Shown here: in pieces, positions 26,341 to 32,783 of the stretch | Numbering within the stretch: position 1 is the stretch's first letter | Layout: the number at the start of each line of letters is the position of its first letter | Assembly: GCA_963748405.1 (NCBI GenBank) | Contig: CAVVIT010000012.1 | Location: 33,080 to 97,079 of the forward strand | Reading direction: 5' to 3' | Length of the DNA: 64,000 nucleotides | From: Fen-1273 sp963748405 | GTDB lineage: Bacteria > Bacteroidota > Ignavibacteria > UBA10030 > UBA6906 | Position numbers and translations under genes: made by a program | Notes under the pieces: generated by a model | The model's input: only the letters and a program-made list of their open reading frames with translations | Database searches by the model: none | What the model was told of the DNA's origin: nothing

Positions 26341-27345
26341 CTATTGATACTCCGTGGGCGTGATGCTCAAATCGAACAGATGGCGTCCGTTCCTGTCGAC
26401 GTATATGTAGACGAACGTCACGCGGAGATTTCTCAGGCTTTCCATCCCGGGGTTCGTCTTCACGTTCTTCACGATGTTCGGGCGGATGGTCTCCATCACG
26501 TGCGGAATATCCAGCGTCTCCATTGCGTGGTTCACGATCGCTTCGTGGTACGTAATGGTCCTCCCGGGTCCGACCGAAATGCTGTCCATCCTGGTTTCTT
26601 CGTCTATTGCGTACGGACACCCCTTGTTGAGGTCCGCGGCGGCGGAGGCGAGTTCCTCTTCCACCGTCCGCGTGCTTGTTGACGCCCCGAGTGAATTGAG
26701 CGTCCGTATGAACGTCGTCGACAGCGTGAAGAACAGTATGAATGCCATCGCCGTTGTTCCCCCCGTCAGAAGATACCGCGGAAGGGGATGCTGTATCCTC
26801 CTCATCAATACCGAGTTCGACAACAGCGCTGCCAATCCGACTGCCCCGCCGATGAGTCCTCCCCCGGCGACGATTAGAAGCGCGGGGAAGGACATCCAGA
26901 CGTACTCCCAGCGCGTAAGCCGCCGCGCGATGAGGAACGTCTGACCGTCGATCTTCATCTCGGGAATCTGGTCCAGCGGTCGTCGCCTGAAGAGGATGGA
27001 GACCTGCTTGCCGAAGTTGCTCACCGCCTTGAATTCCAGCGTGGTCCGGAAAAGGCCGGATTTCACGGGTGTGAGGGGATTCCCGTCCAGAAAGAGCTTC
27101 GGCATTCGAAGATAGCGAGGCTGCACCCGCATGTTCCTCTGCTCGAATCCCGGCGGATCGATCGAAAACTCGAGATCGTTGACCGCCGCCGGTGCGGCGG
27201 ATTCAGATCGGGAATGTGCGGCGAACGGTGTCGGCTTCCCCTTCGATTTCCATTCGTACCGGCAGAGGGCGTTACAGAAGAGATAGCTGTCTTCGGCGAC
27301 CGGCGTTCCGGGCGTGATTTCTTTGCCGCAGTTGGTGCAGGTCAT
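26341..27345 (-). CDS. Membrane protein with N-terminal zinc ribbon
   Basis: 334 residues. An N-terminal zinc ribbon (MTCTNCGKEITPG..FCNALCRYEW: CxxC then CxxxC) is followed by a soluble region and two or three transmembrane helices (ALLIVAGGGLIGGAVGLAALLSN and TTAMAFILFFTLSTTF). Residues about 240-334 have a C-terminal soluble domain ending FDLSITPTEYQ. No family named; zinc-ribbon-plus-TM proteins are common partners of CPBP-like genes, and it is coupled to one here with a 1-nt gap. Cytosolic zinc ribbon is likely. Confidence 0.7.
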   Translation of the reverse strand: MTCTNCGKEITPGTPVAEDSYLFCNALCRYEWKSKGKPTPFAAHSRSESAAPAAVNDLEFSIDPPGFEQRNMRVQPRYLRMPKLFLDGNPLTPVKSGLFRTTLEFKAVSNFGKQVSILFRRRPLDQIPEMKIDGQTFLIARRLTRWEYVWMSFPALLIVAGGGLIGGAVGLAALLSNSVLMRRIQHPLPRYLLTGGTTAMAFILFFTLSTTFIRTLNSLGASTSTRTVEEELASAAADLNKGCPYAIDEETRMDSISVGPGRTITYHEAIVNHAMETLDIPHVMETIRPNIVKNVKTNPGMESLRNLRVTFVYIYVDRNGRHLFDLSITPTEYQ

Positions 27346-27352
27346 ATGGGGC

Positions 27353-28021
27353 CTATCGTTGGTACGCCCGGTCGATCGTAACGACCTGCCGGTCGCGGAA
27401 CCTGCGCATCGTAAGGACTGCCGTGCCGACGACAGCGGAAACCAGGAGGCCGATATCCTCGCGGATTCCGAGCGAGAGCAATTCCGAGGATCCCGCGATC
27501 GCCCAGAAGCAGGGAATGGCGAGAATGTACCAGCGGACGCGGGTCGTGGTCCAGAGAAGAAGACCGAACGTGAATATGGTGGTGGGGCTGGGGGCGCCGA
27601 ACGTCGGCGAATTCGGGTACACGTGCCCCAGGAAATGCCCGAGGACGGGATAGATCACGAGCCCGTAGGCGAGAAAGAAAGCTCCGGTGTACCCCTTGAC
27701 CGTGGACCTGAACCCGAATTGAATCTCCCCTTTGAGCACGCCGAAATAGAGGAACAGCAGGCCCTGCACGACGAAAAGCCATCCGAATACCGTCGCTGCG
27801 GAATTGATCGTCGCGAAGAACACCATGTGATACACGCTCCCGGACCACGCCCAGAGGCCCGCGAGTATCGCCGCGATGAGGGGGGAGCGGACCTTCCATC
27901 GGGCGCACAGGACGACGGCGAAGAGGCCGAGGAGATACAGAATGATCTGGAGGGGCCAGACGGCGTGGTTATACAGCGCAAACACGCTCAGGAACTGTTC
28001 CCTCGAAAAGGGAGGTGACAT
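27353..28021 (-). CDS. DUF6064-type membrane protein
   Basis: 222 residues with about six hydrophobic segments: PLQIILYLLGLFAVVLCA, SPLIAAILAGLWAWSGSVYHMVFF, VFGWLFVVQGLLFLYFGVL, and others. FFATINSAATVFGWLF and the VYHMVFFA pattern fit DUF6064 as I know it; function unknown. It is 7 nt from the next gene and likely co-transcribed. Confidence 0.7.
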   Translation of the reverse strand: MSPPFSREQFLSVFALYNHAVWPLQIILYLLGLFAVVLCARWKVRSPLIAAILAGLWAWSGSVYHMVFFATINSAATVFGWLFVVQGLLFLYFGVLKGEIQFGFRSTVKGYTGAFFLAYGLVIYPVLGHFLGHVYPNSPTFGAPSPTTIFTFGLLLWTTTRVRWYILAIPCFWAIAGSSELLSLGIREDIGLLVSAVVGTAVLTMRRFRDRQVVTIDRAYQR

Positions 28022-28053
28022 GTCGGGGTCTCCGGTGCAAATCGGTATAGCTC

Positions 28054-28605
28054 TTACGGACAGTAAAACGGAAAGTCTCCCGGCTTCGGCGGGTCGTTGT
28101 ACCCCGTTCCGAGCCAGCTCGTCAGGCTGTCCGTGAGCGAGATGATCAGGTACTTTCCCGAGACGCAGTAGACCAGAATCCCCGTCCCGGTGGAATCGAT
28201 CGACCGGTAACTGGGAACCGGGTAGGCCCGGAGGACGGTTTCGATCCGGGAACTGACGCCGATCCCTTCCGGAGTGGTTCCCGCGAACGGCGCCCGGGCG
28301 CTGATATAGTCAACGGGGCCCATCTGGTACGTCGTTCCCACGAAATACCCGTTGAACTGGATAAAGAGTCCCGCGTGCGGCCCTTTCTCCCATATGTCCA
28401 TCTCGCCGGATGCGTGGGAGCCGTCCCATATGCCTCCTCCGTCCGGCTTTCCGAGCACCTCCCGTGCCTTCTCGCGTGACATCCCGATCACGACTCCGTC
28501 GATGCCGGAACCGGGCATTACCCTGGGCGGCGTGTAGGGGCCGCCGAAATCGGTGCACCCGCTCACTGCGATAACGAGGATCGCGACCGCTTGTAGTTTC
28601 TTCAT
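28054..28605 (-). CDS. Lipoprotein with a SmpA/OmlA-like repeat
   Basis: 183 residues with AAGGAGAG upstream of the ATG. A lipoprotein signal (MKKLQAVAILVIAVSGC, Cys17) is followed by GIDGVVIGMSREKAREVLGKPDGG, the SmpA/OmlA-type start, then beta strands. A second similar block appears around EGIGVSSRIETVLRAYP, so the domain may be duplicated. Function unknown; the fold is common in envelope-assembly proteins. Confidence 0.7.
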   Translation of the reverse strand: MKKLQAVAILVIAVSGCTDFGGPYTPPRVMPGSGIDGVVIGMSREKAREVLGKPDGGGIWDGSHASGEMDIWEKGPHAGLFIQFNGYFVGTTYQMGPVDYISARAPFAGTTPEGIGVSSRIETVLRAYPVPSYRSIDSTGTGILVYCVSGKYLIISLTDSLTSWLGTGYNDPPKPGDFPFYCP

Positions 28606-28675
28606 GCGTCTCTCCTTCGACCGACGTGTTTCGGCCGGTATCCGGGGCCGTCGGGGCGGTCAGCTTGCAGCCGTA

Positions 28676-29479
28676 TCACTTCTTTTCCCCGAAGAGTCGG
28701 GCGCTCTTTTCTCCCGCCAGGTTGAATGAAACACAGCGCACGTGGTAATAATGTCCGCCGCTGGACTTGTTCAGGCGATATACAAGGACAGCGATATCGT
28801 CCCTCACCGCCTGATCTTCCCAATGGTCCTTGTCAACTTCGAGCTCCACGACGTAATCGCCGTTTTCCTCGCGGAGCCCCGCGGCCAGTCTCGTGTCACG
28901 GGAAAAATATCCCGCCTCTTCGAGAAGGGCGCCGACGGTTTTGAGATCGGATTCCTGGATGGAACCCCTGTCATAATATATGGTGCACCCGGTTGACGCG
29001 AATGCGTACGGGGTCCCCGCGAACGTCGTATCGGCGTGAGGTACCAGGATGAAGACGAAGAGGAAATAGGCGAGCGAGAGGATGACCGATATCAGCGATG
29101 CCGCGAGTATGACGCGCCATGAGCCCTTCTTTCCCCCCGTTCCCAGGTGGGCAACGATCTCTTTCTGTTGATACGTCTCGACGACGAGGTAGAAAATGCC
29201 CGCCTCGATGATGGGGAGGAAGCTCCGGGGGATCCTGTCCATGGAGGATCCGGGGACGAATGCGATGGCGGTGAAAGCGGCCAGCGAAAGAAGGACGCCA
29301 ATGGCCGTCGCCTTCCGCGATGCGTCCGTCCGCCCGAGGCTGCGGAAATTTCTCGCGAGAAGATATGTGCCGGCGAGCGGTCCCCCCAGCCCCGCAGCGA
29401 TGGTGATAGCCCGCTTCGTGAAGAGCGTGACCTCCGCTGCCGGCGGAGGGCTGAGATATGCGGTTTCCGTTGTTTCCAT
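28676..29479 (-). CDS. Membrane protein of unknown function
   Basis: 267 residues with four transmembrane segments in the first 165 residues (ITIAAGLGGPLAGTYLLAR, AIGVLLSLAAFTAIAFVPG, FLPIIEAGIFYLVVETY and ILAASLISVILSLAYFLFVFIL). A soluble C-terminal domain of about 100 residues follows (TIYYDRGSIQESDLKTVGALLEEAGYFSRDTRLAAGLREENGDYVVELEV). No family recognised. Probably an inner-membrane protein with the C-terminal domain outside. Confidence 0.65.
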   Translation of the reverse strand: METTETAYLSPPPAAEVTLFTKRAITIAAGLGGPLAGTYLLARNFRSLGRTDASRKATAIGVLLSLAAFTAIAFVPGSSMDRIPRSFLPIIEAGIFYLVVETYQQKEIVAHLGTGGKKGSWRVILAASLISVILSLAYFLFVFILVPHADTTFAGTPYAFASTGCTIYYDRGSIQESDLKTVGALLEEAGYFSRDTRLAAGLREENGDYVVELEVDKDHWEDQAVRDDIAVLVYRLNKSSGGHYYHVRCVSFNLAGEKSARLFGEKK

Positions 29480-29528
29480 GGGGCCTGCTTTCGGTCCGGA
29501 TTAAACCTGCGCCGGAATCGCCGCCGCG

Positions 29529-30011
29529 TCAGGCGGGATGCGGAGATGTGCCGCCGCTTTGTATGAACGAGGCGATTTGTTCGCTCGTCGCGTTGCCGAC
29601 CCAGCGGTTGTCACCCACCTCGATCACGGGAAGCGCGCGGATTCCTTTTCCGATGAGTATGTCGGGTTTGAACGTGATATCGACCTCCTTCAGCGTGAAA
29701 CCCATCGTCGATTGAAGCTCCTCAAGCCTTCGTTTGACGATCGGGCAGAACGGACACCCGACCCCCGTGTAGAAGACCACGCTGGCCTCGGACCTGGGCG
29801 CTTCCTTTGCGGGCCGGTCGGCGACCGAGCCGTACCCCATGTACCGGGCAAGGGAGGGGAAATAGCGCACGTAGAGCCAGAGAAACAGGGCGACGAAGAC
29901 TACCCACAGGATCGCCTGGAGGAAGTGTCCGTTGACGAGATGAAAGCCCGCCCCGACGATGAGTATCAACCAGCTCCCGTAGACAAATGCGATATGGCAC
30001 TGCTGTTTCAT
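29529..30011 (-). CDS. Membrane-anchored glutaredoxin-like protein
   Basis: The ATG at 30011 has GGGGAGGA upstream, giving 160 residues; the frame reaches 30104 but the extra part is not homologous. Two hydrophobic helices (IAFVYGSWLILIVGAGFHLV and FLQAILWVVFVALFLWLYV) precede a thioredoxin-fold domain with VFYTGVGCPFCPIVKRRLEEL, a CPFC redox motif of glutaredoxin/NrdH type, and the cis-Pro region IRALPVIEVGD. It probably reduces disulfides at the membrane. Starts 53 bp after the DinB gene end. Confidence 0.82.
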   Translation of the reverse strand: MKQQCHIAFVYGSWLILIVGAGFHLVNGHFLQAILWVVFVALFLWLYVRYFPSLARYMGYGSVADRPAKEAPRSEASVVFYTGVGCPFCPIVKRRLEELQSTMGFTLKEVDITFKPDILIGKGIRALPVIEVGDNRWVGNATSEQIASFIQSGGTSPHPA

Positions 30012-30064
30012 CCGTCCTCCCCTGTGTGTGGTGACCGCACTGCCGGCAAGGGTTCGCCCGCCGG

Positions 30065-30574
30065 CTACTTCACGAAAAGCGCCTCGCTCGTCATCCGCAC
30101 CCATCGCGGGGCGGAATCAATGTTCTGCCGCAGGAGCATGTTCAGCTGCGCGGCATGATGTTGAACGTGCCGCATGTTGTACAGGAGCAGCTCGGCCATC
30201 GTGATGTCGAGCCATTCCATCCCGCAGCGGTGGTACGCCCGTTCGGGAGTCATGGACGCGATCGTCGCCCTGCATTTCTCCCTTCCGTGCTCGAGGTACG
30301 TCTTCAGCTCCTCTTTCGTGTACACGCGTTCGGGAAGCAGTCCGCGCTCGTCCATCTCGTCGAGCGTGAACGGGGAGGGGGGAGCAAACCCCTTGTCCGA
30401 TTCGGAAAGGTACAGATCGAGAAAGAACAGCGTGTGGAATGCGACGTACCAGAACTCAGGGATCTTCGTCCGGTCGCCCCAGAGGGCGTCGGGGCAGATG
30501 TCGATGGCGTTTTCGAGCATGTCGATGGAAGCGCCGAACTGCCGCCAGATGATCGTCTTGAGTGTTGTGTCCAC
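30065..30574 (-). CDS. DinB-like protein
   Basis: 169 residues, GTG start at 30574. The pattern WRQFGASIDMLENAIDICPDALWGDR.., FWYVAFHTLFFLDLYLS (His in the first metal-binding helix) and LYNMRHVQHHAAQLNMLLRQN (HHxxxxN, second site) is that of DinB/YfiT-like metal-binding four-helix bundles. Members act as bacillithiol/thiol transferases or detoxification enzymes; the substrate here is unknown. Cytosolic. Confidence 0.85.
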   Translation of the reverse strand: MDTTLKTIIWRQFGASIDMLENAIDICPDALWGDRTKIPEFWYVAFHTLFFLDLYLSESDKGFAPPSPFTLDEMDERGLLPERVYTKEELKTYLEHGREKCRATIASMTPERAYHRCGMEWLDITMAELLLYNMRHVQHHAAQLNMLLRQNIDSAPRWVRMTSEALFVK

Positions 30575-30587
30575 GTGAGTGCTCTCC

Positions 30588-31034
30588 TCACTCCTGTTGT
30601 AGGATGGTGGTCTGATATCCGTACTCTTCGTCCGCGATCTGTGCGCTCGGATCCACGTACATCATCACGGGGTACCCGTACCGGGGGTCGTACGACACCC
30701 GGAACACCGCGACGTGTGCCGTGTCGATGGAATGGATGAGCGTGAACAGGTCGTCAATCGCCTTGAACAAGCCCCACTCCTCGGACGACAGCGGGCTTCC
30801 TGTCGAAGGATCCACGATGCCGGCGATGACACCGGAGCGCACGGTAATCCGGAATTGCCTCCCGCCGTAAGCGCAGAAACAGGTCCGCGTCTGGAGTACC
30901 GTATAGTCGGTGAGCCCGTAGGCCTGCCAGCGTAGCATCGGGTCGGTGATGTTGCTGTGATCAGCAAGCAGGCCGTGATCGGGGGCGGTCCCCAGGTCGG
31001 CGCACGACGCGATGAACGCCAGTCCCAGTATCAA
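30588..31034 (-). CDS. DUF6174-like lipoprotein with a questionable start
   Basis: 148 residues from a TTG at 31034. The body (LRWQAYGLTDYTVLQTRTCFCAYGGRQFRITVRSGVIAGI..LFTLIHSI..YDPRYGYPVMMYVDP..ADEEYGYQTTILQ) fits the DUF6174 group. The lipoprotein cysteine is at position 11 (LAFIASC), so the signal is short and lacks the usual basic residues. Six more in-frame codons upstream (AKRLTL) would restore them, but the preceding codon is ATC (31052-31050), not a usual start, with an AAGGGG at a suitable distance. Either the gene starts at ATC or TTG, or the start has mutated. Confidence 0.68.
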   Translation of the reverse strand: MILGLAFIASCADLGTAPDHGLLADHSNITDPMLRWQAYGLTDYTVLQTRTCFCAYGGRQFRITVRSGVIAGIVDPSTGSPLSSEEWGLFKAIDDLFTLIHSIDTAHVAVFRVSYDPRYGYPVMMYVDPSAQIADEEYGYQTTILQQE

Positions 31035-31064
31035 TGTGAGTCGTTTCGCGATGCAGGTTCCCCT

Positions 31065-31820
31065 TTAGAGGTCGACGATGATTCCAATCCGGATGTTGTC
31101 GAGCGTGATCGTCCACCCCTTCATGTCCGATGAGCCCGTGGAAACGGTGATGGTGTTGGTATTATTGGAGGAATCGATCGATAAGTCTGTGGAGGTGCTT
31201 GAACTTGTCGTCCATTCGTGGAGCGCGCTCAGGTTCAATTCGGCGGTGACGCTCACTGGTTCGACGATGCGCGCCCGGATGCCGATGACCGCTGCCGGAC
31301 CGAAGCCCCATCCGGTCGTCGTCTCGACGGAAGACTCGGTCGTACTGTACGCGAACGGGGTGTTGGTCTGATTGGAAGACGAGCTGTATGCAAATTTCAA
31401 CCTGCTGTACGTCACCATCGGACCCGCGCCGACGTAGAGCGAGCTGTGCCCGTATTCGGCGAGCGTTTGAATCCAGTAGCCTGTCACGGTGATAGCATAT
31501 GACAACGTGGTGTTGTCGGGTTTGCCTGCGTCCGAATAATTCGATCCCGTGGTGCTGTTGCTGGTGGTCGTCGTCGTCCCGGACGAGGACTCGTTGCTGT
31601 ACGAGAGGTCTACCCCGATCCTGAAGAATGTCGAGGACCCCCATGCGCCGATGTAATACACGCCGAAGTCTCTGATCAGGTCAAATTGCAGAGCGGGGCT
31701 GTGCGGGCGGGCGGTGGTCGACGAATCGACGGACTGGGATTGTACTGCAGGCGCAAAGAGAAGCGACAGCACACATGTGACAGCAACGAATGGCATGCGC
31801 GACAACGTTTCTGTTCTCAT
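31065..31820 (-). CDS. Outer-membrane beta-barrel-like protein, Ser/Thr-rich
   Basis: The ATG at 31820 begins a signal peptide (MRTETLSRMPFVAVTCVLSLLFAPAVQSQS), giving 251 residues; the frame is open to 31889. The rest alternates polar and hydrophobic residues with many aromatic residues, with Ser/Thr/Asn-rich inserts (SSGTTTTTSNSTTGSNYS and SSSTSTDLSIDSSNNTNT) that look like surface loops. It ends IGIIVDL, a hydrophobic end like an outer-membrane barrel strand. No family named. Preceded on its strand by an inverted repeat at 31870-31920. Confidence 0.6.
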   Translation of the reverse strand: MRTETLSRMPFVAVTCVLSLLFAPAVQSQSVDSSTTARPHSPALQFDLIRDFGVYYIGAWGSSTFFRIGVDLSYSNESSSGTTTTTSNSTTGSNYSDAGKPDNTTLSYAITVTGYWIQTLAEYGHSSLYVGAGPMVTYSRLKFAYSSSSNQTNTPFAYSTTESSVETTTGWGFGPAAVIGIRARIVEPVSVTAELNLSALHEWTTSSSTSTDLSIDSSNNTNTITVSTGSSDMKGWTITLDNIRIGIIVDL

Positions 31821-31869
31821 GGAGCCCTCGTTTCGGTGGGAGAGTGCACAGCGTCTGTCGGCAAAACGC

Positions 31870-31920
31870 GAAGACCTCCTCTGTCTCAATGCTCGCGCAG
31901 TCGGGTCAAAGGAGGTCTTC
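31870..31920 (-). terminator. Perfect 11-bp inverted repeat, probable terminator or leader hairpin
   Basis: GAAGACCTCCT at 31870-31880 is perfectly complementary to AGGAGGTCTTC at 31910-31920 with a 29-nt loop. On the minus strand it is followed by GCGTTTTGCC, a short T-run. It lies after the 32033-32545 gene and before the OMP gene, so it could terminate the former or form a leader hairpin of the latter. Confidence 0.55.
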
Positions 31921-32032
31921 TCAAAGATCCCTGGTTACTATTAAAGTTAACTCTGCACTTCCCTAAACGCAAGGAAACGGGGACTGATGCAGCAGCGCGA
32001 CCGCGGGTTGGATAAAAACGTGTCAACTGGCT

Positions 32033-32545
32033 CTATTTGAAGAGCCCGAGCATCCACAGGACAGTCCCGATCATGTCCGCCTGCGGGGCAAGTATACGCC
32101 CCTCCGTCCACCTGTCGTGCAGCTCCATCTGGCGCGTCTTCGTCAGGCTCATCCTTTCGAACGGCGTCATGGGGGAATTGCCGGCAAGCCGCCAGATTTC
32201 GTTCATTGACGGAGGAGGACCTGAAGAGAATCCGGGAATGTGATCCGGCATGAGCAATTCGCGAAGGACAAGCTCCCTCAGTTCCGGATGGGCGCGGATG
32301 AGCGCGTTGATCGAATCGGCGGGATTTGTGCTGTCCCCCTCCGCGGAGAGCATCCGGTCCAGTATGGTCTCCCGCTTCAGGAGCAGATCCCCCCGTACCT
32401 CTTGCGGGATTTGCCTGGGGCTCAATGCCTCCTGGCGAATCCGTGTCGCTTCGCGGGTGCGGGATGTGTCGGAGCCGGGGAGGGGGTTGACCGCAGAGGG
32501 GGGCTCGAACACGAAGAGAGCTGCAACGATGACGAGAGGGATCAT
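32033..32545 (-). CDS. Small secreted protein of unknown function, divergent from pbpC
   Basis: 170 residues from an ATG at 32545 with an AGGTCAG upstream. A signal sequence (MIPLVIVAALFVFEPPSA) is followed by a Pro/Arg-rich and helical segment (REATRIRQEALSPRQIPQEVRGDLLLKRETILDRML) and a C-terminal part ending RILAPQADMIGTVLWMLGLFK. No family recognised. The frame is open further upstream (32584), but the promoter at 32623-32651 and the start codon spacing fit 32545. It shares the intergenic promoter region with pbpC. Confidence 0.6.
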   Translation of the reverse strand: MIPLVIVAALFVFEPPSAVNPLPGSDTSRTREATRIRQEALSPRQIPQEVRGDLLLKRETILDRMLSAEGDSTNPADSINALIRAHPELRELVLRELLMPDHIPGFSSGPPPSMNEIWRLAGNSPMTPFERMSLTKTRQMELHDRWTEGRILAPQADMIGTVLWMLGLFK

Positions 32546-32622
32546 GATCTGACCTGACGAAACCGGTAGCCTTGCCGCCGTCATTCCCCGCGCGGTCGGT
32601 CGATCTGCCTGTCGCTGGTATG

Positions 32623-32651
32623 AATATACTCCGCAATCGGGGATGTGTCAA
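32623..32651 (-). promoter_or_regulatory. Consensus promoter for the secreted-protein gene (minus strand)
   Basis: On the minus strand TTGACA (complement of 32646-32651), a 17-bp spacer and TATATT (complement of 32623-32628) match sigma70 closely. It lies back-to-back with the pbpC promoter, with 16 bp between the two -35 hexamers. Confidence 0.8.
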
Positions 32652-32667
32652 CCTGGAAAGCGCATCC

Positions 32668-32696
32668 TTGACTTCACACGCCTGCTTCTCTATATT
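32668..32696 (+). promoter_or_regulatory. Promoter of pbpC
   Basis: TTGACT (32668-32673), 17-bp spacer and TATATT (32691-32696). It predicts transcription from about 32703, upstream of the pbpC start at 32784. This excludes the longer frame starting at 32643. Confidence 0.8.
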
Positions 32697-32783
32697 CACG
32701 AGACACCGCCGGCCCCGTGCATCCCCTCTGCGCGGCAATGCTCTCCGGCGCCCGATCACTTCCGTTCTCGCCCTGTCCCACAC

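Noticed and set aside
32643..32783. In-frame extension of pbpC
   Set aside because: It begins upstream of the predicted pbpC promoter (32668-32696), so it would not be transcribed from it.
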